Assembly: GCA_964479625.1 (NCBI GenBank)
Contig: CAYZMS010000034.1
Coordinates: 1-42,399 of the forward strand
Direction of reading: 5' to 3'
Length of the DNA: 42,399 nucleotides
DNA from: CAYZMS01 sp964479625
GTDB taxonomy: Bacteria; Bacteroidota; Bacteroidia; Chitinophagales; Saprospiraceae
Within the stretch, counting starts at the first letter, position 1. Each line of letters begins with the position of its first letter. Positions 16,064 through 24,699 of this stretch are shown piece after piece. Made by a program: the position numbers and the translations under genes. The notes below the pieces were generated by a model. That model was not told the DNA's origin and did no database searches. It saw only the letters and a list, made by a program, of their open reading frames with translations.

Positions 16064-16894
16064 CTAACGGCCTTTCCCATAAGTCGGACAACGGAGGTCA
16101 CCAAAATAGTATAAAAGTCCCACCTGGAAAAAGAGAAGGTTATCATTATTTTTACTATTTCCTCTTTGGAAGCCCGGTGTTCCGATCTGACCGGCATCTA
16201 CCCCATCGATTTCGATAGATCGGTCGGAAAGGGCAACTGCCAATTCTCCCCGCTGGTTCAACAGATCCGTTTTATCGGCATAGACGGTGCTTACGTCGTC
16301 TATATAGTCGGAGAATAACTGTCGACTACTCAATTCAAAATTCAAACTCCATTCATAGTTGAGATCTATCTTAAACCCGGCTCCATAGACAAAGCCACCG
16401 GTAATGGTATAGTATTCTTCACCGGGAAACTGCCCTTCGGTTCCCAGGGGCGGAAGCTCTATCAACTCCCCCTGATATTCCGCTTTGGGATTGAAATAGT
16501 TCAAAGAAAGCCCTGCAAAAAAATAAGGGGTGAAAAATTCGTCATCACTGCCATGATTATAGGGAAGGAAATTGAATTCGAGTTGAGCCGCTCCATCGAT
16601 TATAGTAGACTCAAAACTTAAGTTGCGGGCCCGCTCAAAATCGTTGTTCGAACGCGCATCATCCCCTTCTACCTTGCCATAGCTGGCAGCCATTTTTAAA
16701 CAAACGCGATTATTGAAATTATACCTGGCAATAGCTCCGCCGGCTAAATTGGGTAGCCCCAGGTCGTAGCTGGTGTTCAAGTCACCAAAATAATAGGAAA
16801 CTCCCAGCCAGCCTCCGGCCTCCCAGCCTCTTTGCGCCTGCAGCAGCATCCCTGAAAAACAGACCATCAGGCCGATTAGAAATCCCTTTCGCAT
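16064..16894 (-). CDS. PorG-like outer-membrane beta-barrel protein (DUF6089)
   Basis: A 276-residue protein with a signal peptide (MRKGFLIGLMVCFSGMLLQAQ) and an outer-membrane barrel. It opens with WEAGGWLGVSYYFGDLNTSYDLGLPNLAGGAIARYNFNNRVCLKMAASYGKVEGDD, typical of DUF6089, the family that includes PorG. In Porphyromonas gingivalis PorG is an outer-membrane component of the T9SS that contacts the PorK/PorN ring. Alternating hydrophobic beta strands run to the end (LLFFQVGLLYYFGDLRCPTYGKGR). The ATG at 16894 gives a clean signal peptide; nine upstream in-frame residues do not. It lies 79 nt downstream of nadA. Confidence 0.82.
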   Translation of the reverse strand: MRKGFLIGLMVCFSGMLLQAQRGWEAGGWLGVSYYFGDLNTSYDLGLPNLAGGAIARYNFNNRVCLKMAASYGKVEGDDARSNNDFERARNLSFESTIIDGAAQLEFNFLPYNHGSDDEFFTPYFFAGLSLNYFNPKAEYQGELIELPPLGTEGQFPGEEYYTITGGFVYGAGFKIDLNYEWSLNFELSSRQLFSDYIDDVSTVYADKTDLLNQRGELAVALSDRSIEIDGVDAGQIGTPGFQRGNSKNNDNLLFFQVGLLYYFGDLRCPTYGKGR

Positions 16895-16973
16895 ATTTTT
16901 TTTCTTTCGAAAGCCAATCAATCAGGGTGAGAACGCAGAAACAGGCAAGGTTGGTACAAATTCCGAAGCGAAA

Positions 16974-17975
16974 TTATAAGCCGGCTTTCGCAGAGACCTC
17001 CAGCATACGATCAATACAAGCCCGGCCCTCCCGGATCACCCATTCTTCTAACTCGATCTCGGGCAATTCATATTTCATGCAGAGGTAAAGCTTTTCCAGG
17101 GTATTGCGCCGCATATGGGGGCATTCATTACAGGCACAGGTGTTATTGGGAGGAGCGGGAATGAATGTTTTTTCGGGAGAAGCTTTCATCATTTGATGCA
17201 GAATGCCCGATTCCGTCGCTACGATAAAGGATTTAGCCCCACTTCTTTGGGTATACTTCAATAGGCCGGTGGTAGAGCCGATAAAGTCCGCCTTTTCAAG
17301 GATATGTGCCTCACATTCGGGATGGGCAATGAATTCTGCTTCAGGATGCTCCATCATCAGGCGGGTGATCTTTTCGTCGGAAAAAATTTCGTGAACCATG
17401 CAACTACCATTCCAGAGGGTCATATCCCTGCCCGTTTTTTTCTTCAGATAGGCACCAAGATTTTTATCCGGTGCAAAAATGATGGGCTCCTCCTCCGGAA
17501 TACTGTTTATAATATGGACCGCATTGGTGGAAGTACAGCAGATATCGGTCATGGTCTTTAATTCCGCCGTACAGTTGATATAACTAACCACCTTGTGATC
17601 GGGATATTTTTCCTTAAACTTTCTAAACAAAGGGGCAGGTGCGGAGTCAGCCAGTGAACAACCGGCCTTCAGGTCAGGTAGAAGTACCTTTTTACCCGGG
17701 TTAAGAATTTTTGCTGTTTCAGCCATAAAGTGCACCCCCGCAAAAACTATGATATCAGCTTCTGCTTCCGCTGCTTTTTGAGAAAGCCCCAGACTATCCC
17801 CTATGTAATCGGCAATGTCCTGTATGTCTGCTTCCTGGTAATAATGTGCCAGAATGATGGCGTTCTTTTTACTCTTAAGTCGTTCGATCTCCTCGAACAG
17901 ATCAAGGGTAGGGTCTACCTCAATATCCAGGAACCCTTTTTTATCCAATTGTTGAGCTACGGCTACACTGTTCAT
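16974..17975 (-). CDS. nadA: Quinolinate synthase A
   Basis: This 333-residue [4Fe-4S] enzyme condenses iminoaspartate with dihydroxyacetone phosphate to make quinolinate, the NAD precursor. The three cluster cysteines are visible: C106 in KAGCSLAD, C192 in WNGSCMVHE and C285 in CNECPHM. Other hallmarks are ILAHYYQEADIQDIADYIGDSLGLS, AGVHFMAETAKIL and IAHPECEAHIL. The length is that of standard bacterial NadA. The frame is open for 74 codons upstream, but the ATG at 17975 (MNSVAVAQ) gives the normal N-terminus and leaves room for the dyad at 18045-18069. No nadB or nadC lies nearby. Confidence 0.97.
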   Translation of the reverse strand: MNSVAVAQQLDKKGFLDIEVDPTLDLFEEIERLKSKKNAIILAHYYQEADIQDIADYIGDSLGLSQKAAEAEADIIVFAGVHFMAETAKILNPGKKVLLPDLKAGCSLADSAPAPLFRKFKEKYPDHKVVSYINCTAELKTMTDICCTSTNAVHIINSIPEEEPIIFAPDKNLGAYLKKKTGRDMTLWNGSCMVHEIFSDEKITRLMMEHPEAEFIAHPECEAHILEKADFIGSTTGLLKYTQRSGAKSFIVATESGILHQMMKASPEKTFIPAPPNNTCACNECPHMRRNTLEKLYLCMKYELPEIELEEWVIREGRACIDRMLEVSAKAGL

Positions 17976-18044
17976 TTCAATTGTTTTCAAACCGATCTCT
18001 AATAAATTACTGCTATTAAAACATAATAATAAGGTTTTCAGTTC

Positions 18045-18069
18045 ACTTAGTTTACTTTTAAAACTAAGT
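18045..18069 (-). promoter_or_regulatory. Perfect dyad in the nadA leader
   Basis: ACTTAGTTT (18045-18053) and AAACTAAGT (18061-18069) form a perfect 9-bp inverted repeat around 7 nt, 70 bp before the nadA start. The symmetry and AT-richness suggest an operator for a NAD-sensing repressor; NAD genes in other bacteria are controlled by NiaR, NrtR or NadQ. No T-tract follows on the minus strand, so termination of the upstream methylase gene is less likely. Confidence 0.45.
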
Positions 18070-18123
18070 TTTATTATCTCCTTTGCTACTCCTTCAGGAG
18101 GAGCGCATGGATAGCCTTTGTCA

Positions 18124-18846
18124 TTAATGTCCCTCCAGGAGAAATAAAGCCGGTTGCTTATTGAGATCCGGGCGGGAAGACCGGCGCCAGTCCCCAATCG
18201 ACAAGGTCAGGATATACTCCTCGGGGGTAGTCAGGTTGGCAGCGATACAAAATCGTGTAGACGGGTGCAGGGATTGCAGGGCCGTTTCGATAAGGGATTC
18301 ATTTCGATAGGGGGTTTCAATAAAAATCTGAGTTTGTCTAAATTTAATGGATTGCTGCTCCAGTCGCCTGAGGTCATTGGCTAATTCCACCTTTTTGGGA
18401 GAGAGGTAGCCGTGAAAACAAAACTGTTGTCCATTCATACCCGAAGCCATAAGGGCTAAGAAGATGGAAGAAGGGCCGGTCATCGGTCGTACGCTTATTC
18501 CCTTCTGATGGGCCAGGCCGACGATATACGCACCGGGGTCTGCAATTCCGGGGCAGCCCGCTTCTGATAGCAGGCCGATATCCTCTCCTCGCTCTGCAGG
18601 AAGCAAAAATGCTTCCTGCTCGACCAAAGTGGTATGCTTATTGAGTTCATAGAAATGCATTTCGGAAAAGGGAATAGGTGGTTGAGTAGTTCGCATGTAG
18701 GCCCGAACCGTTTTGCCTCGCTCAACGATAAAATGCCTCAGGCGGTGCATTGCGGCCGTGGCTTGAGCAGGAATAGCAGCATCTCCTGCTTCTCCAAGTG
18801 GCATTGGTAAAAGATAGAGCGTTCCTTTTAAAGGTTTAGAAGCCAT
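18124..18846 (-). CDS. RsmI-like tetrapyrrole-methylase-family SAM methyltransferase
   Basis: A 240-residue member of the RsmI/tetrapyrrole methylase family. RsmI methylates the 2'-O of C1402 in 16S rRNA. Family marks are GTLYLLPMPLGE (canonical GTLYLVATPIGN), IGLLSEAGCPGIADPGAYIVGLAHQKGISVRPMTGPSSIFLALMASGM and FCFHGYLSPKK. It is shorter than canonical RsmI, which is about 280 residues, and matches the Bacteroidota RsmI-like paralogue whose substrate is not settled. Normal GNLxD and SDAGxP motifs are changed, so I do not assign rsmI itself. It is divergent from scpA and lies upstream of nadA. Confidence 0.85.
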   Translation of the reverse strand: MASKPLKGTLYLLPMPLGEAGDAAIPAQATAAMHRLRHFIVERGKTVRAYMRTTQPPIPFSEMHFYELNKHTTLVEQEAFLLPAERGEDIGLLSEAGCPGIADPGAYIVGLAHQKGISVRPMTGPSSIFLALMASGMNGQQFCFHGYLSPKKVELANDLRRLEQQSIKFRQTQIFIETPYRNESLIETALQSLHPSTRFCIAANLTTPEEYILTLSIGDWRRSSRPDLNKQPALFLLEGH

Positions 18847-18948
18847 ATTTTCGAAAGCATTTCTTACCCGGCAGCCCCAAAATGGGCCATCGCATCCCGG
18901 TTATTCGCAATACAGTTACGCTATAACCATGACACTGCCAATCTTTCT

Positions 18949-18956
18949 TATCTTTG
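18949..18956 (+). promoter_or_regulatory. TAnnTTTG box ahead of scpA
   Basis: TATCTTTG matches the Bacteroidota -7 element TAnnTTTG exactly, 93 bp before the scpA ATG. No clear TTTG lies about 19 bp upstream, so this is only half a promoter. It would drive scpA and its two coupled downstream genes. Confidence 0.4.
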
Positions 18957-19049
18957 AATTCACAAACTAACGGAAAACCGCCATAATTCAGTAAGTCGAG
19001 GTCCATTGAAAAATAAGTGGTTTTCGGGCAACTTACAGTAGTGGGGCAA

Positions 19050-19850
19050 ATGCATCAAAGCGATACGTATACAATTCACCTACCGCAATTCGAAGGTCCT
19101 TTCGATTTGTTACTCTTCTTTATCGAACGGGATGAGCTGGATATTAACGATATTCCCATCTCGACAATCACCAACGACTTCCTGGACTATATCCACCAAA
19201 TGGAAAAAATGAACATCGACCTGGCAAGTGAGTTCATTTTGGTGGCTGCTACCCTTTGCAGGATCAAGGCCAAGATGTTGTTACCCCGAAAGCCGATTGA
19301 TGAGGAGGGTAATGAAATTGACCCCAGAGAGGAATTAATTCAGCGTCTGCTGGAGTACAAGCGTTATAAATCGGTACTTGAAGAGATGCGGACCTTGGAG
19401 GAAGCCCGTAGCAAAAAAACAGAACGTGGGAACCTAAGCAGGGAACTGGGGCAGATCGCAAACAAGGCCCTGGTGGATGCTGAGCTGGAATCTTTGAGCT
19501 TATTCCGTTTATTGAAGGCCTTTGAAAGAGTTATGGCCCAGATGGAAAGCGGCCAACCCAAGGCCATCCACCGGATTGTCAGATGGACTTATACCATAGA
19601 GGAACAACAGGAGCGCATCTTTCAATTGACGGAAAAGGGTAAACGCGCCGATTTTCACCTGGTTTTTTCCGGTTGTGAAAACCGAATCCACGCTATAGTT
19701 ATTTTCCTGGCCCTGTTAGAGATGATCAATCGCGAGGAGCTGACCATTACTCAAGGTATAGGAAAAAACAACTTCTGGATCGAGGCGGCTCCATTGCCTC
19801 CAAAACCTTTCCAAGACACCGAGAACCATGGTATTAACAATGAAGGCTAG
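19050..19850 (+). CDS. scpA: Segregation and condensation protein A
   Basis: This 266-residue kleisin bridges the SMC dimer and binds ScpB for chromosome condensation and segregation. The family signature is clear: YTIHLPQFEGPFDLLLFFIERDELDINDIPISTITNDFLDYI, then LASEFILVAATLCRIKAKMLLP. The C-terminal winged helix ends in IHAIVIFLALLEMINREELTITQG. The ATG at 19050 (MHQSDTYTI) is preferred over a GTG at 19017. Its last 11 bases overlap the start of a lipoprotein gene, suggesting translational coupling. No scpB or smc is in the window. Confidence 0.96.
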   Translation: MHQSDTYTIHLPQFEGPFDLLLFFIERDELDINDIPISTITNDFLDYIHQMEKMNIDLASEFILVAATLCRIKAKMLLPRKPIDEEGNEIDPREELIQRLLEYKRYKSVLEEMRTLEEARSKKTERGNLSRELGQIANKALVDAELESLSLFRLLKAFERVMAQMESGQPKAIHRIVRWTYTIEEQQERIFQLTEKGKRADFHLVFSGCENRIHAIVIFLALLEMINREELTITQGIGKNNFWIEAAPLPPKPFQDTENHGINNEG

Positions 19851-21381
19851 GCTGACCCTCCTCTTACTGCTATTCGGTTTCACTGCTTGCCTGGATATTG
19901 ACGAGTTGGAAAGCATCGAATCTGTCCAGTATGATGCTGAATTTGCCCTGCCCATTGCCGACTCTAGGCAAACTATCCGGAATATCCTGGAATCCACGGA
20001 AGATCTGAGTACCATCATTATTGATCCGGATGGCTTACTGCGCTTTCGTTATTTTGGGGATGTACTCATGCAAACGAGTGAGGACGTATTTGGGTCCCTA
20101 GATGATTTCCTTCCGCCGGTCATCCCCTTGACGGATACCGTTACGGCATTACCTCTGGACCTGCCCGGGGAGGTGGATCTTGACCTGGTTGATTTTGATC
20201 AGGGAAAGATGATCTATTATTTCGAAAACCCTTTCGAACAGCCCCTTCGGGTGGAGCTTTCCTTTCCGCAGATCCTGTCAGAAGGTATGCCCTTAACTAT
20301 TGAAGACCGCCTACCTCCCTACTCGGGAAGTGGTCCTCCTCCTGCTGCAAGCAACGAAAACGATCCCTCCAGGCTGGAAGCCTTCCAACTTATTCCGGAA
20401 AACGACTCCATCATTGTACGCTATGAAGCCATATTGGGGGATGGACAACGGGTAAGGTTAGACCAGTTCCTCTTACAATTCGATTCTCTCGGTTTTTCTT
20501 ACGCGGAGGGATATCTTGGGCAGCAAATTTTCGAAGGGGGCAGAGATACTATTGAACTTGATTTTTTCGAGAATTCCTATCTCGGTGGTTCCATATTTTT
20601 TGCTGATCCTACCATTACTTTTTTTGTAGACAATTCCTTTGGAATTCCTTCCCGCTCTGTGATCAATGCTTTCGAAGTGCTTACGGTAACCGGAGAAAGC
20701 ATTCCCGTGGAAAGCCCACTTATAGAGGAAGGCGTTGACTTTCCCTACCCGGGCTTGGACGAAGTAGGTAGAGTTGCCATGGATAGTTTTATTGTCAATG
20801 CGGAAAACTCGAACCTGGAAGATGTGCTTTCAGCCGGGCCGGTTGCCATTGATTATGACGTTGATGTACTAACCAACCCGGAGGGAGATACAGAGATTAT
20901 CGGGTTTGTTACTGATAGCAGTTTTTACAGCATACAGGCGGAGGCAGACCTTCCGCTAGTCGGGCAAGTGGACAATTTCCTTGCCCGGGATACTTTCGAT
21001 CTTGAAATTGCTCAATTCGAAGAAATACAATCCATAGAATTTAAAATTGTCGCAGAAAATAGTGCCCCCCTGGATATGGATATGCAAATATATGTCCTGG
21101 ACGAACAGGGCCAGTTCCTGGATTCTCTGCTGGTTGAGGATCAACGGGTGTTGCTGGGGGCACCAGTCGATGATGAAGGAGTAGCCACAGCCCCTGTTTC
21201 CAAAACGACCTTTGTCCCCATTGAAGAGGAACGCCTCGATGGCATTCGAACGGGCACTATCCTGATCTTTCAGGCCTCCATTTCGACAGAGAATAATACC
21301 GGAAAAACGGTTAAGGTCTTTGCAGACCAGGGTTTCCAACTCCAGATGGGTGCTTTGGTTCGCCTTATAAATGATGAATAA
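19840..21381 (+). CDS. Predicted outer-membrane lipoprotein, function unknown
   Basis: A 513-residue lipoprotein with a short signal (MKARLTLLLLLFGFTAC; lipobox Cys at 17). The mature chain is acidic and beta-rich, with repeated strand-turn patterns such as LPLDLPGEVDLDLVDFDQGKMIYYFENPFEQPLRVELSFP, typical of large Bacteroidota surface lipoproteins. I recognise no catalytic motif and no named domain. The ATG at 19840 overlaps the scpA stop by 11 nt; another ATG at 19828 in the same frame gives a slightly longer signal. Its own stop overlaps the next gene by 11 nt. It probably works with the following barrel protein, because the pair is tightly coupled. Confidence 0.85.
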   Translation: MKARLTLLLLLFGFTACLDIDELESIESVQYDAEFALPIADSRQTIRNILESTEDLSTIIIDPDGLLRFRYFGDVLMQTSEDVFGSLDDFLPPVIPLTDTVTALPLDLPGEVDLDLVDFDQGKMIYYFENPFEQPLRVELSFPQILSEGMPLTIEDRLPPYSGSGPPPAASNENDPSRLEAFQLIPENDSIIVRYEAILGDGQRVRLDQFLLQFDSLGFSYAEGYLGQQIFEGGRDTIELDFFENSYLGGSIFFADPTITFFVDNSFGIPSRSVINAFEVLTVTGESIPVESPLIEEGVDFPYPGLDEVGRVAMDSFIVNAENSNLEDVLSAGPVAIDYDVDVLTNPEGDTEIIGFVTDSSFYSIQAEADLPLVGQVDNFLARDTFDLEIAQFEEIQSIEFKIVAENSAPLDMDMQIYVLDEQGQFLDSLLVEDQRVLLGAPVDDEGVATAPVSKTTFVPIEEERLDGIRTGTILIFQASISTENNTGKTVKVFADQGFQLQMGALVRLINDE

Positions 21382-22804
21382 ACACCATAAATCTATGCCG
21401 CTGAAATACCCCCCTTATGCGAACAGATGGCTGGTCATTTTTTTGTTCATTTGCTCGACTGTACCGGTAGATGCACAACTGGATCTGGGAACCCACTTTA
21501 TGCGTGGGGTTTGGCAATCCACCTACTCTAATCCGGCCCTGGTTCCCGATCATGATGTCATATTTTCCATGCCTGGCATCTACAATAGCCTGGAAGTTTC
21601 GGGCTTTACCTACAATGAGCTATTGAGTACCAACAGTGCCGGAGAAACCCTACTCGACCTCGATGCCATTTTACCTGAACTGGATGATGAAAATGTTATC
21701 CGCGACCAATTGGATATCCCTTCTCTGGCATTGGGGTTCCGGTTGGGGCAGGCTTTTTTCTCCCTTGGCCATAGCCTTAGGACCAACGCCTACACGCTTT
21801 ACCCCCGGGAATTACCGGAATTCGTTTGGAATGGCAACGCTCAATACATTGGGCAAAAAATAGAGCTTGGCCCGGATATTGCCGTTCAGGGGTATCACGA
21901 GATCTTTCTCGGCTTTGCCTATACCTTTCCCTCCAAACTTACTTTAGGAGGGCGGTTTAAATACCTAAGCGGTTTTGGTGACCTTACGACTGAAAAGCGG
22001 AGAGTAGGGATCACTACTGATGAAGACACCTATGGCATTTTCGTAGACGCCGACTTCATAGTCAATTCTACCGGTGTGGTCCAGTTCAATGGTTTCGGAG
22101 ATGTGGAAATCATTTTCGATGAGAACTCCTTTGGCTTTGACCAAGTATTTACCAATAATACCGGGATGGCGGTAGATTTTGGCCTGACCTGGCAAACTGG
22201 CAATATGACCCTAACGGCCAGTATTTTAGACCTGGGCAGTATTCGGTGGGATGATGAGGTGGTGAACTACTCCCTGAAGGGCAATTATCAATACGAAGGG
22301 ATCGATGTCATTCAACAGATCCTGGATGACTCCCTGTTGTTCGAAGGGGTATTGGATAGCCTGGATGCGGCTTTCCCTATAGAAGAGACTAACGAAGCCT
22401 ATTCCACCCGCCTGCCCGTTCGATCCTTTGTAAGTGCTGAATGGCAACTGGGAAAGACCTTCAACCTGGGCGGGTTACTGTATTTTGAAGATTTTCGTGG
22501 GACAGTCTTTCCTGCTGTTGGTGCCAGTGCGCAATGGCGGCTTTCTTCCATCCTTTCCCTCGGGGCCTTGTACGCTTATCGAAATGAGACCTTCGACAAC
22601 CTAGGGCTTAACGCCTCCGTTCGACTGGGACCCTTGCAATTAGTGGGTGCAACCGATAATATCATAACTGTTTTTCGCCCAGGGGACAGTCGCTCAGCCA
22701 ATATGAGGGTAGGCCTGAACTTTGTGTTTGGAAAAGATCGCTCCGTTTACCGGCAAAAAACTCCCCGACAGAAAATGCATGAGCGGGAAGACAGAAACTT
22801 TTGA
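21371..22804 (+). CDS. DUF5723-family outer-membrane beta-barrel protein
   Basis: A 477-residue barrel-type protein. After a signal peptide (cleavage near PVDAQ, about residue 35) it opens with LDLGTHFMRGVWQSTYSNPALVPDHDVIFSMPGIYNSLEVSGFTYNELL, the N-terminus of DUF5723 proteins. Long amphipathic strands follow, and the end is SANMRVGLNFVFGKD plus a charged tail. The family is widespread in Bacteroidota and resembles FadL or PorV-type barrels; its substrate is unknown. The start overlaps the lipoprotein stop by 11 nt, and ATGs at 21371 and 21374 are both possible. The stop faces atpC, six bases away. Confidence 0.85.
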   Translation: MMNKHHKSMPLKYPPYANRWLVIFLFICSTVPVDAQLDLGTHFMRGVWQSTYSNPALVPDHDVIFSMPGIYNSLEVSGFTYNELLSTNSAGETLLDLDAILPELDDENVIRDQLDIPSLALGFRLGQAFFSLGHSLRTNAYTLYPRELPEFVWNGNAQYIGQKIELGPDIAVQGYHEIFLGFAYTFPSKLTLGGRFKYLSGFGDLTTEKRRVGITTDEDTYGIFVDADFIVNSTGVVQFNGFGDVEIIFDENSFGFDQVFTNNTGMAVDFGLTWQTGNMTLTASILDLGSIRWDDEVVNYSLKGNYQYEGIDVIQQILDDSLLFEGVLDSLDAAFPIEETNEAYSTRLPVRSFVSAEWQLGKTFNLGGLLYFEDFRGTVFPAVGASAQWRLSSILSLGALYAYRNETFDNLGLNASVRLGPLQLVGATDNIITVFRPGDSRSANMRVGLNFVFGKDRSVYRQKTPRQKMHEREDRNF

Positions 22805-22810
22805 ACCTGA

Positions 22811-23140
22811 TTATTCTGCTGAAACAGACTCCGGTTGAGGGGTACGGTTAAGCAATAGAGAAATGTCGTTATTCAGCACTTCAATAAATCCACCCTGGAT
22901 TTGGTACTCCAGGGTCTGCCCTTCTGTATTGGCTGACCTGATCTCTCCAGACTCCTCGTCAAAGTAACGGTATTCTCCACCGGCGGTAACAATAGTCACT
23001 TTACCGGGATCCAAGGCGGAGACTATGGGTGCATGGTTTTTTAGAACCTGAAATTCTCCAATCACTCCGGGTACCTTGATGGAGGTGATATTCCCTTGGA
23101 AAATTTCAGTTTCTGGAGTAAGGACAGTTAGATTCATCAT
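22811..23140 (-). CDS. atpC: ATP synthase F1 epsilon subunit
   Basis: A 109-residue epsilon subunit of F1, part of the rotor foot. The N-terminal beta-sandwich is complete (MNLTVLTPETEIFQGNITSIKVPGVIGEFQVLKNHAPIVSALDPGKVTI). The usual C-terminal two-helix hairpin, which inhibits ATP hydrolysis in E. coli and Bacillus, is absent; only a short polar tail (NRTPQPESVSAE) follows. Short epsilon subunits are common in Bacteroidota. It lies 47 nt after atpD, in the atpDC arrangement separate from other atp genes. Confidence 0.94.
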   Translation of the reverse strand: MMNLTVLTPETEIFQGNITSIKVPGVIGEFQVLKNHAPIVSALDPGKVTIVTAGGEYRYFDEESGEIRSANTEGQTLEYQIQGGFIEVLNNDISLLLNRTPQPESVSAE

Positions 23141-23187
23141 AGGGTCCTGCTTTATTAGCGGGAAGTCTTAGCGCTGTTTAAAATTAG

Positions 23188-24699
23188 TTAGGCTGCAGCC
23201 TCTGCCAGCATTTTCTCTCCGGCCTCTATCACTTCCTCAATAGTACCCTTCAGGTTAAATGCGGATTCAGGGTATTGATCCAATTCTCCATCCAGGATCA
23301 TTTTGAATCCGCGAATGGTGTCTTCAATACTTACCATAACACCGGGTATTCCCGTAAACTGCTCAGCTACGTGGAAGGGCTGGGATAAGAATCGCTGTAC
23401 ACGGCGCGCACGGCTTACTGCCAATTTATCCTCATCCGACAATTCTTCCATACCCAGAATGGCGATAATATCCTGTAGCTCCTTATACCGCTGAAGAATA
23501 TTGATCACGGCCTGGGCACAGTTATAATGTTCATCACCAATGATGGTGGGATCCAGTATCCTTGAGGTAGAATCCAGTGGATCGATAGCTGGATAAATCC
23601 CCTGTGCGGCCAGTTTACGGCTCAGTACCGTAGTGGCGTCTAGGTGGGCAAAGGTAGTAGCAGGCGCAGGGTCTGTCAAGTCATCCGCAGGCACATAAAC
23701 GGCCTGGACAGAAGTGATGGATCCCCGTTTTGTAGAGGTAATGCGCTCCTGCATTAGTCCCATCTCCGTGGCAAGGGTTGGTTGGTACCCCACAGCGGAA
23801 GGCATCCGCCCCAGGAGAGCCGATACTTCAGACCCAGCCTGCGTAAAGCGGAAAATATTATCGATGAAGAACAGAATATCCCGCCCTCCGGTGGGGTCCT
23901 TCAAGTCCCCATCCCGATAGTATTCGGCAATGGTCAGTCCGGATAAGGCTACACGAGCACGGGCGCCTGGCGGTTCGTTCATCTGTCCGAACACTAGTGT
24001 TGCCTGGGAGCTGCTTAGCGCTTGCTCATCCACTTTGGAAAGATCCCATCCGCCAGCTTTCATGCTCTCCATGAAGGCATCACCATATTTGATCACATTG
24101 GATTCGAGCATTTCCCGCAGCAGGTCATTTCCTTCGCGCGTACGCTCACCCACACCTGCAAAAACGGAAATACCTTCATACCCCATGGCAATATTATTGA
24201 TCAACTCCTGGATCAGAACCGTTTTGCCTACACCGGCACCACCGAACAAGCCGACCTTTCCTCCTTTCATATAAGGTTCGATAAGATCAACTACTTTAAT
24301 TCCGGTAAATAATACCTCCTTACTGGTAGATAGCTCCTCGTAAGTAGGCGGGTTCCGATGAATAGAGTAGGCCCCTTCTTTCGAAATGGGAGGCAATCCG
24401 TCGATAGGCTCTCCTACTACGTTGAACAAGCGCCCCTTAATGGCATCACCTACCGGCATGGCGATAGCCTTACCGGTATCGGTCACTTTCGTCCCGCGTT
24501 GTAAACCATCAGTAGCGTCCATCGCAATGGTGCGAACGCTATCTTCCCCCAAGTGCTGTTGTACCTCCAAAACCAGTACTTCACCATTCGGGCGTTTAAT
24601 TTCTAGTGCATTGAAAATTTCAGGAAGGGTAGCATCGTGGGGAAAGGATACATCTACTACCGGACCAATTACCTGTTTTACGTGACCGATGTTTGCCAT
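23188..24699 (-). CDS. atpD: ATP synthase F1 beta subunit
   Basis: The 503-residue catalytic beta subunit of F1F0 ATP synthase. Motifs include the N-terminal VKQVIGPVVDVSFP, the P-loop GGAGVGKTVLIQEL, VFAGVGERTREGNDL, the DELSD-like GMEELSDEDKLAVSRARR, and LFFIDNIFRFTQAGSEVSALLGRMPSAVGYQPTL. The length is normal; Bacteroidota beta subunits run slightly over 500. Its promoter box lies at 24821-24828. A GT2 gene is divergent, 309 bp away. Confidence 0.98.
   Translation of the reverse strand: MANIGHVKQVIGPVVDVSFPHDATLPEIFNALEIKRPNGEVLVLEVQQHLGEDSVRTIAMDATDGLQRGTKVTDTGKAIAMPVGDAIKGRLFNVVGEPIDGLPPISKEGAYSIHRNPPTYEELSTSKEVLFTGIKVVDLIEPYMKGGKVGLFGGAGVGKTVLIQELINNIAMGYEGISVFAGVGERTREGNDLLREMLESNVIKYGDAFMESMKAGGWDLSKVDEQALSSSQATLVFGQMNEPPGARARVALSGLTIAEYYRDGDLKDPTGGRDILFFIDNIFRFTQAGSEVSALLGRMPSAVGYQPTLATEMGLMQERITSTKRGSITSVQAVYVPADDLTDPAPATTFAHLDATTVLSRKLAAQGIYPAIDPLDSTSRILDPTIIGDEHYNCAQAVINILQRYKELQDIIAILGMEELSDEDKLAVSRARRVQRFLSQPFHVAEQFTGIPGVMVSIEDTIRGFKMILDGELDQYPESAFNLKGTIEEVIEAGEKMLAEAAA

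Noticed and set aside
17976..18197. 74-residue N-terminal extension of NadA
   Set aside because: It would cover the dyad and overlap the methylase gene; normal NadA starts near 17975.
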